In this document: positions 1 to 8,951 of the stretch, piece after piece
Numbering within the stretch: position 1 is the stretch's first letter
Layout: each line of letters opens with the position of its first letter
Source of the DNA: Klebsiella oxytoca
Lineage (GTDB): Bacteria; Pseudomonadota; Gammaproteobacteria; Enterobacterales; Enterobacteriaceae
Length of the DNA: 64,000 nucleotides
Reading direction: 5' to 3'
NCBI RefSeq assembly: GCF_009707385.1
Contig: NZ_CP046115.1
Span: 1,240,001-1,304,000 of the forward strand
Notes under the pieces: model-generated
The model's input: the letters and a program-made list of their open reading frames with translations, nothing else
Database searches by the model: none
Told to the model about the DNA's origin: nothing
Made by a program: the position numbers and the translations under genes

Positions 1-779
1 CGCAGTTCATCGCAGAACTTCAGGCGCTTTATCGAACCATCATCGCACATTAAGAATTGAATGCGCTGCTGCCAGTCGAGCGCCAGCTTGGTGACGACCT
101 TACCAGCCTCAATGTGTACGGCGATCTCATCGCTGACCAGATCCTGTTTCTTCGCGCGGATCACGCCGCCATCCTCCAGCATTGCTTTCAGCTCGGCTTC
201 GTCCAGCAGCTGGAAGCCCTGGGCGACGGTACCGGAACGAACCCATTCGGTCAGCGTCAGTTCGATTGGGTTCTCCAGCGCCAGCGGGACAACGGGCAGC
301 GAGCCGAGGGTTTTACGCAGCAGCGCCAGGGTATCTTCCGCTTTTTTAGCGCTGGCGCAGTCCACCATGATCAGTCCGTTGACGGTATCTATCCACAGCA
401 TGGTCTGGCTGAAACGGCTGAAGGCGCGCGGCAGCAGCGAGTGCAGGACTTCATCTTTCAGCGAATCTTTTTCCGTTTTCTTCAGCTTGCGGCCCTGTTC
501 AGCTTCCAGCTTAAAGATCTTTGCTTCCAGCGCCTGTTTGATGACCGGAGACGGTAGGATCTTCTCTTCTTTACGTGCGCAGATAACTATCTGGCCATTT
601 GCCGTATGCGTCAGCGCATCGCTGTGCGATCCCATCGGCGAAACCCAACCGGTTTTGGCCATATCCTGGCTGCCGCAAGGGGTAAATGTCAGCTCGGCCA
701 GCTGTTTTTCCATCTCCTCGGCGCGCAGAGAAATGTCGCGGCTGAGACGATAAACCATTAAATTTTTGAACCACAGCAT
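1..779 (-). CDS. rdgC: RdgC, recombination-associated protein (3' end cut by window edge)
   Basis: RdgC is a ring-forming DNA-binding protein of the nucleoid that limits RecA-driven recombination. The reading frame is open from the ATG at 779 to the window edge, giving about 259 codons. The family protein is about 303 residues, so roughly 44 C-terminal residues lie outside. The N-terminus reads [14 protein letters not shown] and the last visible part reads [16 protein letters not shown], both matching my memory of E. coli RdgC. It is divergent from mak across a 90-bp gap, as in E. coli. The identification is firm. Confidence 0.95.
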   Translation of the reverse strand, partial: MLWFKNLMVYRLSRDISLRAEEMEKQLAELTFTPCGSQDMAKTGWVSPMGSHSDALTHTANGQIVICARKEEKILPSPVIKQALEAKIFKLEAEQGRKLKKTEKDSLKDEVLHSLLPRAFSRFSQTMLWIDTVNGLIMVDCASAKKAEDTLALLRKTLGSLPVVPLALENPIELTLTEWVRSGTVAQGFQLLDEAELKAMLEDGGVIRAKKQDLVSDEIAVHIEAGKVVTKLALDWQQRIQFLMCDDGSIKRLKFCDEL

Positions 780-869
780 GATAATTTCCACGGCTTTGTC
801 GTTAAATCCAGCGGGCATGATAGCGAATTGTCGCTATGCTTGCATTGTTAATCGGGAGAGGAATTCACA

Positions 870-1775
870 GTGCGCATTGGGATTGATTTAGGCGGGACTA
901 AAACGGAAGTCATCGCGCTGAGCGACCAGGGAGAGCAGTTATTTCGCCATCGTCTGCCCACGCCCGGGGGCGATTATCACCAGACCATAGAGACGATTGC
1001 CGCGCTAGTCGGCATGGCCGAGCAGGCTACCGGGCAGAACGGCACGGTCGGCATCGGCATCCCCGGTTCGATTTCGCCCTATACCGGCGTGGTCAAAAAC
1101 GCCAATTCAACCTGGCTAAACGGCCAGCCGTTTGATAAAGACTTAAGTCAGCGTCTGGCGCGAGAAGTGCGTCTGGCCAACGATGCCAACTGTCTGGCTG
1201 TGTCGGAAGCGGTAGACGGCGCGGCGGCTGGGGCGCAAACGGTATTTGCGGTGATTATCGGCACCGGCTGCGGTTCCGGCGTGGCGCTTAACGGTCGTGC
1301 CCATATTGGCGGTAACGGCACGGCGGGCGAGTGGGGGCACAATCCGCTACCGTGGATGGATGAAGACGAACTGCGCTATCGCGCTGAAGTTCCTTGCTAC
1401 TGCGGCAAGCAGGGCTGTATCGAAACCTTTATATCCGGCACCGGCTTTGCTATCGATTACCAGCGGTTGAGCGGCCACCAGTTAAAGGGTAGCGAGATTA
1501 TGCAGCGCGTCAGCGAGCAGGATCCGGTGGCAGAACTGGCGCTGAGCCGCTACGAGATGCGGCTGGCGAAGTCTCTGGCACATGTGGTGAATATTCTCGA
1601 CCCGGACGTTATTGTACTGGGCGGGGGAATGAGCAACGTTGACCGGCTGTATCAGACGGTGCCGAATTTGCTAAAACCGTGGGTATTCGGCGGCGAATGC
1701 GAAACGCCGATACGCAAAGCGGTACACGGTGATTCCAGCGGCGTGCGCGGTGCCGCCTGGCTGTGGCCACTGTAA
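870..1775 (+). CDS. mak: Mak, fructokinase of the ROK family
   Basis: Mak is a cytoplasmic ATP-dependent sugar kinase that phosphorylates fructose to fructose 6-phosphate, with low activity on mannose. The 301-residue product opens with the ROK phosphate-binding motif DLGGTKTE (residues 6-13). It carries the family zinc motif CYCGKQGC at about residues 175-182 and ends AAWLWPL, close to E. coli Mak (302 aa). Translation starts at GTG 870 behind GGGAGAGG at 854-861. E. coli has araJ between mak and sbcC; here that interval holds the fimbrial block instead. Confidence 0.95.
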   Translation: MRIGIDLGGTKTEVIALSDQGEQLFRHRLPTPGGDYHQTIETIAALVGMAEQATGQNGTVGIGIPGSISPYTGVVKNANSTWLNGQPFDKDLSQRLAREVRLANDANCLAVSEAVDGAAAGAQTVFAVIIGTGCGSGVALNGRAHIGGNGTAGEWGHNPLPWMDEDELRYRAEVPCYCGKQGCIETFISGTGFAIDYQRLSGHQLKGSEIMQRVSEQDPVAELALSRYEMRLAKSLAHVVNILDPDVIVLGGGMSNVDRLYQTVPNLLKPWVFGGECETPIRKAVHGDSSGVRGAAWLWPL

Positions 1776-1781
1776 AATAAT

Positions 1782-1806
1782 GGCTCCTTCCGTTCAGGAA
1801 GGGGCC
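1782..1806 (+). terminator. Hairpin after mak, probable terminator
   Basis: Ten paired bases (GGCTCCTTCC with GGAAGGGGCC, one G-T pair) enclose a 5-base loop directly after the mak stop. No T tract follows, so termination may be weak or need Rho. The rest of the 1807-2189 gap is AT-rich and acts as the upstream region of the fimbrial operon. Confidence 0.45.
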
Positions 1807-2077
1807 GCTAACGACTCGTTATACATCCCTCGTTTTTTGCTTTCCGAGCAAATGTCCCTCCAGCGAATCTCTTAATAAAACCCCGCCGCTTTACCTCCAG
1901 CACTTCTGTATTCGCTTTCATATGCGCAGGCCCGTTAATTTACCGGTTCTCTGTAAATCAGAATTTGGTCTGAGAATCTATTTACTAAAATTTAAAACTA
2001 ATTTGAATTTATTTTTCAAAATAAAAATCTATATACGTGTTAATTGTCAGTGTTAACTGTCGTCATTTTTTCTGGTG

Positions 2078-2093
2078 TGTGATGATGATCACG
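2078..2093 (+). promoter_or_regulatory. CRP-like site upstream of the fimbrial operon
   Basis: TGTGATGATGATCACG matches the CRP consensus (TGTGA, 6 bases, TCACA) at 9 of 10 positions. A possible -10 hexamer TTATAT lies at 2143-2148, which puts the site about 70 bases upstream of a start near 2155, compatible with class I activation. No good -35 hexamer is visible, which also fits an activator-dependent promoter. Catabolite control of the fimbriae is inferred from this one site. Confidence 0.5.
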
Positions 2094-2192
2094 TTCTGTA
2101 GGCGAAAGTGAATGGAACTGAAAAAGTGTTCACGGAGAGTGGTTATATGCCGGCAGAACGAAAATTATCTTTATATTAATCAGGATATTATG

Positions 2193-2753
2193 ATGTTCAA
2201 AAAAAGCATAATTGCAGCTTCTCTGCTGCTGACCGCAGGCCAGGCAATGGCTGTGACCGACGCAGGCGTCGCGGGTGGTACGATTACTTTTAGCGGGATG
2301 GTAACTGATACAACGTGTAATGTGACCACCAATAAAGGCGCTGACTTTACCGTCGATCTGTCGCCGGTCACTACCGAGCAGGTTGGGGTTAAGCAAGGTC
2401 TGGTAACCCACAACGCGCAAAAATTCACCATGCACGTCTCCGGCTGTAAGAGCTCAAAAGAGAATGCATCGGCACTTAAAATTACCTTTTCCAGCCCGCA
2501 CGTATCCGACGATGAGCTGTATCTGAAGAACTCAACGGGTACTGCGCAGGGCGTGGGTATTGCCCTGACTAAAGATGGCTCTAACGCCATTGAGTTTGAT
2601 AAAGCCATCGATACCGGCGTCAAAGCGGATGCTGCGGGCAGCGAAGCCGGCGCGGACGTGAGTTTCTTCGCCAACTACTATAACTACGGTGGTAACGATA
2701 TTGCTACCGGTAGCATTGTGACCACGGCGACCTACACGTTTAATTACGAATAA
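2193..2753 (+). CDS. Major fimbrial subunit, FimA-like pilin
   Basis: This is the structural subunit of a chaperone-usher fimbria, exported by Sec and assembled at the outer membrane. The 186-residue precursor has a signal peptide (MFKKSIIAASLLLTAGQAMA, cleavage after AMA). The mature part has the pilin hallmarks: two cysteines (TTCNV and SGCKS) for the conserved disulfide, and a C-terminal strand ending YTFNYE with a penultimate tyrosine. The start is set by AGGA at 2182-2185; an adjacent in-frame ATG at 2190 is the alternative, and the frame also extends upstream to 2112 without a signal-peptide start. It is the first gene of a four-gene cluster and is followed by a strong terminator. Confidence 0.9.
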   Translation: MFKKSIIAASLLLTAGQAMAVTDAGVAGGTITFSGMVTDTTCNVTTNKGADFTVDLSPVTTEQVGVKQGLVTHNAQKFTMHVSGCKSSKENASALKITFSSPHVSDDELYLKNSTGTAQGVGIALTKDGSNAIEFDKAIDTGVKADAAGSEAGADVSFFANYYNYGGNDIATGSIVTTATYTFNYE

Positions 2754-2760
2754 TATCTCA

Positions 2761-2784
2761 CGGGGGGCTTCCCCCCGTTTTTTT
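2761..2784 (+). terminator. Strong intrinsic terminator inside the fimbrial operon
   Basis: CGGGGGG pairs with CCCCCCG around the loop CTT and is followed by seven T. It stands between the pilin stop and the chaperone gene, and no obvious promoter separates it from the chaperone. Read-through would give less message for chaperone, usher and adhesin than for pilin, matching the stoichiometry a fimbria needs. Confidence 0.85.
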
Positions 2785-2805
2785 ATAAATAGAGTGAGTG
2801 AGATA

Positions 2806-3528
2806 ATGTTACGTTATTTTACGCTATTGACCATGCTCTGCTGCACGTGGTCTGCCGCCGCCAGCGTGGTAATTAATGCCACCCGCGTGATTTATCCGCA
2901 AGATACCAAAGTTGTAAATGTACAGTTAGTTAATAAAAGTACGACACCTCATTTGGTTCAAAGCTGGATTGATGACGGCAGGCCGGATGTTTCACCAGAA
3001 AAAATAGACGTGCCGTTTTCCGTGGCGCCTGCTGTTGTCCAGATAGGGATTAATGAGGGACAAATTTTAAAAGTGATGGCGCGTAATGCTGATTCGTTAC
3101 CGGCCGACCGGGAGTCAGTTTTTTGGCTGAATGTTCTGGATGTGCCGCCTGTACCTGAAGTTAACGAAGATAAAGCGAATTATCTGCAGGTCGCGCTGCG
3201 TAGTCGAATAAAGCTGTTTTATCGGCCCAAAGCTCTACAAATTAAGTCAGAAGATATTGATACGCATCTCTCTGTTCGTAATCAGGATGGTAAACTGTGC
3301 TTAAATAATGCCTCTCCTTATTATGTCACTGTGATGGAAATCTCTCCCTGGCAGGGCGGAGACTTAAAAAAAGCCGCAAAAGCTAATCTACTTTCCGATA
3401 CCGCATTTATTGCTCCATTTAACTGCCATGCTCTACCTGTGGCGGTGAATGGTCATTCACAATATCGAATCGCGCGTATGAATGACTTTGGTAGCAAACA
3501 CTATGCAGTAATTTCCACCACGCTTTAA
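2806..3528 (+). CDS. Periplasmic fimbrial chaperone, FimC/PapD family
   Basis: The protein binds pilin subunits in the periplasm by donor-strand complementation and delivers them to the usher. The 240-residue product has a signal peptide (MLRYFTLLTMLCCTWSAAA) followed by an Ig-like N-terminal domain beginning SVVINATRVIYPQD. The conserved FWLNVLDVPP motif lies at about residues 107-116, and YLQVALRSRIKLFYRP at about 125-140 marks the subunit-binding region. I choose ATG 2806 because it starts the signal peptide; GTG 2794 in the same frame would only add four residues. It lies 52 bases after the pilin stop, beyond the terminator. Confidence 0.92.
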   Translation: MLRYFTLLTMLCCTWSAAASVVINATRVIYPQDTKVVNVQLVNKSTTPHLVQSWIDDGRPDVSPEKIDVPFSVAPAVVQIGINEGQILKVMARNADSLPADRESVFWLNVLDVPPVPEVNEDKANYLQVALRSRIKLFYRPKALQIKSEDIDTHLSVRNQDGKLCLNNASPYYVTVMEISPWQGGDLKKAAKANLLSDTAFIAPFNCHALPVAVNGHSQYRIARMNDFGSKHYAVISTTL

Positions 3529-3548
3529 TATGTAAAATCGAGTTTGAT

Positions 3549-6008
3549 ATGAAAATGAATATTGCCAGTAAAGTCAGGCAAGGATTACTGCTGAATGCAA
3601 TAACCCTTGCCTTATGGCCATATTACGGTGATGCAAAATCCTTTAATAGTAGTTTGCTGGTCGGCGACTCTTCTCAGCAGGAGTGGGGCGGCAGTGCGCC
3701 TATTATTTCACCGGGTAGCTATGACCTTGATGTTTTTGTTGATGACGAGTGGAAGGGGAAATATGCAGTAACGATAAATGGGGTTGAAAGTTATCAAATA
3801 ACAATGAAGAAAAAAGATGTCTTTTTGTTAGGCATCAGCGGTATCGAGCATCTCGAAGCTAAAAAAGATAGCGATGATATTATTCTGAATGAGATTTTGC
3901 ATGGCGGTAAAAGTATTTTACGTACCGGTGAATTGCGCCTTGATCTCGAAATTCCCCAGGCTTATGTCATTTATAATGATAAGAACTGGGTTGCTCCAGC
4001 GCTCTGGGATAAAGGCATTAATGGGCTGTATACTAACTACAGCTTTAATGCTTATAACGGGCGAGATAAAGGCGCCCAAAATAATACCTCACGCTCTGCT
4101 TTTTTGAATTTGCACAATGGCCTGAATATGTTTGGCTGGCGTTTGGTTGATAACTCTTCATGGCAGACGGACGACAGTAATCGCTCCCGATGGTTTACTT
4201 CCAGTCGCTATCTTGAAAAACCTATCGCGCCATTAACGATGATGATGCGCGCGGGGGATATGTATACCTCCTCTGATTACTTCGACACGCTCGCTTTTCG
4301 TGGGATCACCCTGAATAAAGACCTGCAGATGCTTCCCGATAAAGATCAGGTCTATATGCCAGTGATTAGCGGTAATGCGACATCGAATGCCACGGTGAGC
4401 ATTTCTCAGGGTAATAAATTAATTTACCAGGTGACGGTACCGGCAGGCCCATTTGCGATTCGCGATCTGATGCCGACGGGGTCAAGAGAGGACCTTAAGG
4501 TTGAGGTACGCAATAGTGGCGGACTGACCGAGCGATTTACCGTTCCTTTTGCCACGATGTCATCCATGCTGCGGCCGGGAACGTCGGATTTTCGTTTCAA
4601 CATGGGGAAATTGCGCTCATCGGGCGAAGGCGATCGTTCATGGTTTGGGCAGATGGACTATACGCAGGGCCTGAATAATTATCTGACCTGGTTTAATGGC
4701 TTGACCGTCAGCCATCGTTATCACGCCCTTATGCTGGGCAGCGCGATCTCGTTTCCCTGGCTGGGTTCCGTTAGCGCCAGTGCGGAGCAAACGCGCTGGA
4801 GCGATGAGCGGCGTCATCGTGGGGAAAAGTATTCGCTGGCATGGAGTAAATATCTCCCAACCAGAACCAACATTGCACTGGCGACGTGGTATTACCGTAC
4901 CCGAGATTACGCCACTTTACAGGAGTTGGCTAATCATGGCAGCCAGCAGCAAACGGATACCGCCTGGGGAAGTAAGCAGGCGTTTAGTGTCTCTCTGAGC
5001 CAGCCGCTGGGAGAGGATGCGGGAAGACTGGCGCTTGATGCCTGGTTCAGAAAATATCGCGGCGATCGTGATAGTACCCGGCAATATAATCTTACCTACA
5101 GTAATCGTTTTCAAAAGGTGAATTACACCTTATCTCTGGGACGCAGTGAATATAGCCGAACGACCGGCGTTATCGATCGGAATAAAATGAGCAGTGAAAC
5201 GAATGTGACATTTTCGCTGACGGTTCCTTTCTCTATATTTGATTCGCCTGGTAGCATCAACTCACGTACCCGCATTAATAATGGCCACTATGATTCCACG
5301 AGCCTTGGGTTTAGCGGTTCGGCCAACGAAGTTGATTACAGTGCCGATATTACGCACACCCGTGAAGGTAGCGGCGTGTCCAGCGACTTGTATGCCGGCT
5401 GGAAAACACCGTGGATGCGTTTGAATGCGGGTGTCGCGAATTCCAGCGATTATCGGCAGCTGGCGGTAGGTGCCAGCGGCGGGGTTCTGGCGTGGAGCGG
5501 TGGCGTGCTGGCCGGACCGGATGCCGGGAATAACTTTGTCATTATTGAGGCTCCGGGTATTGAAGGGGCGGTGATTAATAGCGATAGCGCGCAGAGGACG
5601 AACAGCCGCGGTCAGGCGCTGGTCTCCGGTGCCGTTGCCTACCGCATGAATCAGTTCTGGCTTGATACTTCCAGCAGCGAAAATCCGGATGTGGACGTTA
5701 TTGGTAATGTGGCGCACCTTGCTCCCTATGAAGGGAGTATCTCTTTCATCAAGTATAAAACCGATACCCGAAAACTATTTGTCCTCAAAGTTCGCCGTGA
5801 AAACAGCTCTCCCGTGTCTTTTGGTTCAACAATTTATAACGAGGCTGGAGAACAGGTAGGCTATGTTGCTCAGGGGAGTCAGGCGTTTATTAAAGCCGAG
5901 GTATTACCCACTCAGCTACGGATCGGAAATAAAACGCGCGCTAACAGCTGTGTTATCAACCAGCCAACAGAGAAATTAATTAATATTTGTAAACCAACAA
6001 AGGTTTAG
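3549..6008 (+). CDS. Fimbrial outer-membrane usher, FimD/PapC family
   Basis: The usher is the outer-membrane pore that recruits chaperone-subunit complexes and polymerises the fimbria. At 819 residues it is of family size. The order seen is a signal peptide, an N-terminal domain (SFNSSLLVGD onward), a long beta-barrel, a middle plug domain around residues 255-330 (FRGITLNKDLQMLP, GPFAIRDL), and C-terminal domains with paired cysteines (SCVINQPTEKLINIC). It follows the chaperone by 20 bases and precedes the adhesin by 4 bases. Confidence 0.95.
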   Translation: MKMNIASKVRQGLLLNAITLALWPYYGDAKSFNSSLLVGDSSQQEWGGSAPIISPGSYDLDVFVDDEWKGKYAVTINGVESYQITMKKKDVFLLGISGIEHLEAKKDSDDIILNEILHGGKSILRTGELRLDLEIPQAYVIYNDKNWVAPALWDKGINGLYTNYSFNAYNGRDKGAQNNTSRSAFLNLHNGLNMFGWRLVDNSSWQTDDSNRSRWFTSSRYLEKPIAPLTMMMRAGDMYTSSDYFDTLAFRGITLNKDLQMLPDKDQVYMPVISGNATSNATVSISQGNKLIYQVTVPAGPFAIRDLMPTGSREDLKVEVRNSGGLTERFTVPFATMSSMLRPGTSDFRFNMGKLRSSGEGDRSWFGQMDYTQGLNNYLTWFNGLTVSHRYHALMLGSAISFPWLGSVSASAEQTRWSDERRHRGEKYSLAWSKYLPTRTNIALATWYYRTRDYATLQELANHGSQQQTDTAWGSKQAFSVSLSQPLGEDAGRLALDAWFRKYRGDRDSTRQYNLTYSNRFQKVNYTLSLGRSEYSRTTGVIDRNKMSSETNVTFSLTVPFSIFDSPGSINSRTRINNGHYDSTSLGFSGSANEVDYSADITHTREGSGVSSDLYAGWKTPWMRLNAGVANSSDYRQLAVGASGGVLAWSGGVLAGPDAGNNFVIIEAPGIEGAVINSDSAQRTNSRGQALVSGAVAYRMNQFWLDTSSSENPDVDVIGNVAHLAPYEGSISFIKYKTDTRKLFVLKVRRENSSPVSFGSTIYNEAGEQVGYVAQGSQAFIKAEVLPTQLRIGNKTRANSCVINQPTEKLINICKPTKV

Positions 6009-6012
6009 TTTT

Positions 6013-7170
6013 ATGTTTAAGTTATGGTTGCTATTGGTGTTAGTTATTTCCGGATTCGCGACTAACGTCAGGGCGGATATGGATATGGATATGGATAAGG
6101 GGGTCGTTGTGAATACCTGCGATCCTTACGGTTTTGTGCTGAAAAAGAAACGTGTCCAGGAATCTTTAAAGTCAATAAACTTATCGACGGCCTTCCTCAA
6201 TACCAATAAAGTTTCATTTACCTGGGATACCAGCTGGTCAGGGAAAATGAACTGCCTGGGGACATCGGATAACGCCTTCTTTTTTAGCGCAATTGGTGAT
6301 GGGCCATATTATGCGTTATTCACCAGCTCCAGAGATGACTCTTATAACTGGATTAAATTCAGCGTCAGGGTTACCGGCCCAACGAAAACTAAAATCCGCG
6401 GTTTGCCGGGGGTTTACAGTATCGCTCGTTATCAAACCAGCTATGTCGTGACCGCGGAGCTATTAAAAGAAAAGCCGCAGGATGCTGAAGGGCGATTTAC
6501 TACCGTGATTAACGGTATATTCAATCTTCCGGTTATGGTGATGAGCGGTCATGGCGGAGCGGATAACGGATATGGCGGCATCACCGGGAATAAATATACC
6601 TACGGCGATGAGGTCATGGGTTATGTTCAACAGGGCACACCGGCATCAGGATGGAATACCGATCACTTTATCGCTTTTGAAAATTTGTCGATTCAGTTTG
6701 CGCCAAACGACACAACCTGCGATCTTCCGCATGATATGACAATCAGCCTGAATCCCATTTCGATTGATGAGCTTAAGGAAAAAAACACGGCCGGCGAACG
6801 AGCGTTTAGCATTCCCGTGGAGTGCGTCAACCTGAAAGGCGGTACCCAGGTGACTCGCAATATCTCAGCGTGGCTGGCGAGCAACGATTTAATTGATAAT
6901 GGTGATATCGGCTACGTGATGGTGAATGATGACAGCGATGCCTTAGGCGTCGGGATTGGGTTGCGTCTCCCGGGAGGGGCAAAGGTCGCTATGGCTAATG
7001 GGATCGGGACTGCGCCAGGCGTGACGGAGCTGATGCGCTATTCTGAAGGGCAGGAAGTTTCCCCGCGTACCTCGATAAAACTTATTGCCTACTATCAAGT
7101 CTACGACAGATCCGTGCTCTCAACCGGCAGCGTGCTGGGGACAGCACAGCTGATGTTTAATTACGATTAG
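6013..7170 (+). CDS. Two-domain fimbrial tip adhesin
   Basis: This is the last subunit gene of the cluster and probably the receptor-binding tip protein. The 385-residue precursor has a signal peptide (MFKLWLLLVLVISGFATNVRA), a receptor-type N-terminal domain to about residue 225 with cysteines at 36 and 81, and a C-terminal pilin domain with cysteines in DTTCDL and VECVN and the closing strand AQLMFNYD. The receptor cannot be deduced; the N-terminal domain does not read like FimH to me. Its ribosome site AAAGG (5999-6003) lies within the last usher codons. An in-frame hexamer repeat encodes Met-Asp repeats at the mature N-terminus. Confidence 0.85.
   Translation: MFKLWLLLVLVISGFATNVRADMDMDMDKGVVVNTCDPYGFVLKKKRVQESLKSINLSTAFLNTNKVSFTWDTSWSGKMNCLGTSDNAFFFSAIGDGPYYALFTSSRDDSYNWIKFSVRVTGPTKTKIRGLPGVYSIARYQTSYVVTAELLKEKPQDAEGRFTTVINGIFNLPVMVMSGHGGADNGYGGITGNKYTYGDEVMGYVQQGTPASGWNTDHFIAFENLSIQFAPNDTTCDLPHDMTISLNPISIDELKEKNTAGERAFSIPVECVNLKGGTQVTRNISAWLASNDLIDNGDIGYVMVNDDSDALGVGIGLRLPGGAKVAMANGIGTAPGVTELMRYSEGQEVSPRTSIKLIAYYQVYDRSVLSTGSVLGTAQLMFNYD
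6075..6097 (+). repeat. In-frame hexanucleotide repeat in the adhesin gene
   Basis: Three complete GGATAT units (6075-6092) are followed by GGATA, encoding DMDMDMDK just after the predicted signal-peptide cleavage point. Because the unit is six bases, copy-number change would lengthen or shorten the mature N-terminus without shifting the frame. Confidence 0.8.
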
Positions 7171-7210
7171 TGATTCTGTTACCGGCCAGTCATGGTGCTG
7201 GCCGGCTCTC

Positions 7211-7864
7211 TTAATCGCTAACAGGAATACGTAATTCTGACCACAAGAAACCCTGTGCCAAATCCGCAGATGACTGTAGGACGGTGAACAGATCCTCCTC
7301 CGTTTCAATCCCTTCAATTACTATTTTTTTGCCATAGCGGCGAGCGTGACTCACCAGGTCGATGAGCATATCCGGCGAGTTTCGGTGCATCTGAAAAACT
7401 TGCCTTTCAATTTTAACTCCGCCGAATCGCCAGTTGAGCAGGTTAAGTATGGAGCTGTATTCAGGGCGATAGTCATCAAGCCAGATGGTAAACCCCGCGA
7501 TGCTGAGTTTTGCCAGCTGTTGACGAAATTTCAAAATCTGGACGGCATTCATCGTCAGGAGCGTCTCTGGATCCTGGAGCTCGATGATTGTATCGCGAGT
7601 ACCTTCAACGAGTTGTTTGTCGATTTCTGGTAGCTGTAATGCGGCTAAAGGGAGATTCAAAAATAATTTGTTTTTTATTGATAGTGCCTGCAACTGCTGT
7701 ATCTGCCATTGATGCAGAGCCAGTAGCTGATTTGCGGATTGCTGGTGAAACCACCGTTCATTATCGGTTGCCGGGGAAATTTCAGACAGTACTTCATATC
7801 CATAGAGTTGTGCATTGTGTAGATCGTATATTGGCTGCAGGCGAATGCTTTTTATTCCGTCCAT
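7211..7864 (-). CDS. Stand-alone EAL-domain protein, probable cyclic di-GMP phosphodiesterase
   Basis: EAL domains hydrolyse or bind cyclic di-GMP. The 217-residue protein is one EAL domain with no sensor or membrane part. The motif positions read YEVL (E24), LNLP (N70), IELQ (E95), LDDY (D130, D131), VKIE (K151), IEGIE (E184, E187) and QG (Q204), so the metal and catalytic ligands are present. The stretch after the aspartates, usually DDFGTGYSSL, reads DDYRPEYSSI, so the glycine-rich loop 6 is changed. The gene converges on the fimbrial operon 40 bases past the adhesin stop, recalling MrkJ and FimK of Klebsiella fimbrial loci. Activity versus a binding-only role is open. Confidence 0.85.
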   Translation of the reverse strand: MDGIKSIRLQPIYDLHNAQLYGYEVLSEISPATDNERWFHQQSANQLLALHQWQIQQLQALSIKNKLFLNLPLAALQLPEIDKQLVEGTRDTIIELQDPETLLTMNAVQILKFRQQLAKLSIAGFTIWLDDYRPEYSSILNLLNWRFGGVKIERQVFQMHRNSPDMLIDLVSHARRYGKKIVIEGIETEEDLFTVLQSSADLAQGFLWSELRIPVSD

Positions 7865-8132
7865 TACTCTTTTGGTATCTCCAGGTTTTATTTGAACTAA
7901 TATTCTATTTGTTTCGCCTTTTCGTGGTGTTATTAATTGGATTTAAGATAAAAACATAGTTTTTTATTCTGATTTATTGGGTTTTTATTTAATATTATGG
8001 TGTTTAATTCTTTTGTTGTTGCTGCTATGTCCGATAAAATAGGTTTTAACCCGCAAGATAAAAAACTGGGACTAAAAGTTTGCGGCAGTTGTTTTTTTAT
8101 ACATCCAACACTGCAGGTAGATGTGATGAGCA

Positions 8133-8951
8133 ATGAATAAATTATATATTCTTGAGGGTTGTATTTATTTTGATGAGCAAGCAATGGCGCTTTCTATTAA
8201 CGGTGAGCAAGAAAACACCATTATATTACCCGCCCCCTCAGCGCGATTACTTAGTGAGCTTATAAAAACTAACGGAACTATGGTCACGCGAGAGGAATTA
8301 TTGGTACGGGTCTGGGAGGACTATGGTTACCGGGCATCTAATAGTAATCTGAACAATTATTTGAGCATATTGCGCCGGAGCCTAACATCTTTATTACCAC
8401 AAACGATATTGATAACAACTTTACCTAAAAAAGGTATTGTTTTTCAGGCTAATATTGAAGAATGCTCAGTTAACACACATCAGAATGAGCCCGCTGAAAG
8501 CACGGCGATTATTGAATATGAAGAGCCTGAGCCAACCCCTGAACCGGAGTCAGAACCAGAGACTGGAGCGGCTCTTTTGCCGAAATGGCGAAAAATAACC
8601 CCAAAAATTGTTCTTTTTGCCAGCATTGGGTTACTTTTCTCTGCTGCCATCTGGTCGTTTTTCCCCACATCTTTACCCGTTATGTCTGAACGCCATCTTT
8701 TTACCCTTTCCCAATGTCGCTTTTATCTGATACAGGATACGCCGCTGAGTCAAAATGAAGTGCTATCCATTATGGATAAATATGATATCAGCCTGAATTG
8801 CGATAGCTATCCGCGCGATGTTTTTGTCACCCATTATGATGAGACCGGTAAACGCCGGGTTATGACATTTTTTGCCTGGTGCCAGCGTGATGATAATGGG
8901 AAATATACGCGCTGTGAAAATATCAAGAAAGTATCATGGAGAAGGGTGTGA
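8133..8951 (+). CDS. CadC/ToxR-type membrane-anchored winged-helix regulator, MarT-like
   Basis: The 272-residue protein has an OmpR/PhoB-type winged-helix DNA-binding domain (about residues 10-107: LLSELIKTNGTMVTREELL, then SNLNNYLSILRRSL). A linker rich in Glu and Pro (129-143) follows, then one membrane segment (about 157-177) and a periplasmic domain with four cysteines (195, 223, 250, 261). This is the ToxR/CadC layout, in which a periplasmic signal controls DNA binding at the membrane. The gene is divergent from the EAL gene over 268 AT-rich bases and overlaps the next gene, as in the Salmonella marT-fidL pair. Control of the adjoining fimbrial genes is inferred. Confidence 0.85.
   Translation: MNKLYILEGCIYFDEQAMALSINGEQENTIILPAPSARLLSELIKTNGTMVTREELLVRVWEDYGYRASNSNLNNYLSILRRSLTSLLPQTILITTLPKKGIVFQANIEECSVNTHQNEPAESTAIIEYEEPEPTPEPESEPETGAALLPKWRKITPKIVLFASIGLLFSAAIWSFFPTSLPVMSERHLFTLSQCRFYLIQDTPLSQNEVLSIMDKYDISLNCDSYPRDVFVTHYDETGKRRVMTFFAWCQRDDNGKYTRCENIKKVSWRRV

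Noticed and set aside
61..753. 230-residue plus-strand frame at the window start
   Set aside because: It is the antisense shadow of rdgC, whose frame and sequence match a known protein.
1807..2189. Invertible promoter switch of the fimS type
   Set aside because: No paired short inverted repeats at the expected distance and no FimB/FimE-type recombinase gene are present in the window.
7933..8184. 83-residue minus-strand frame in the EAL-regulator gap
   Set aside because: It overlaps the regulator start, has no ribosome site or domain, and lies in AT-rich promoter DNA.
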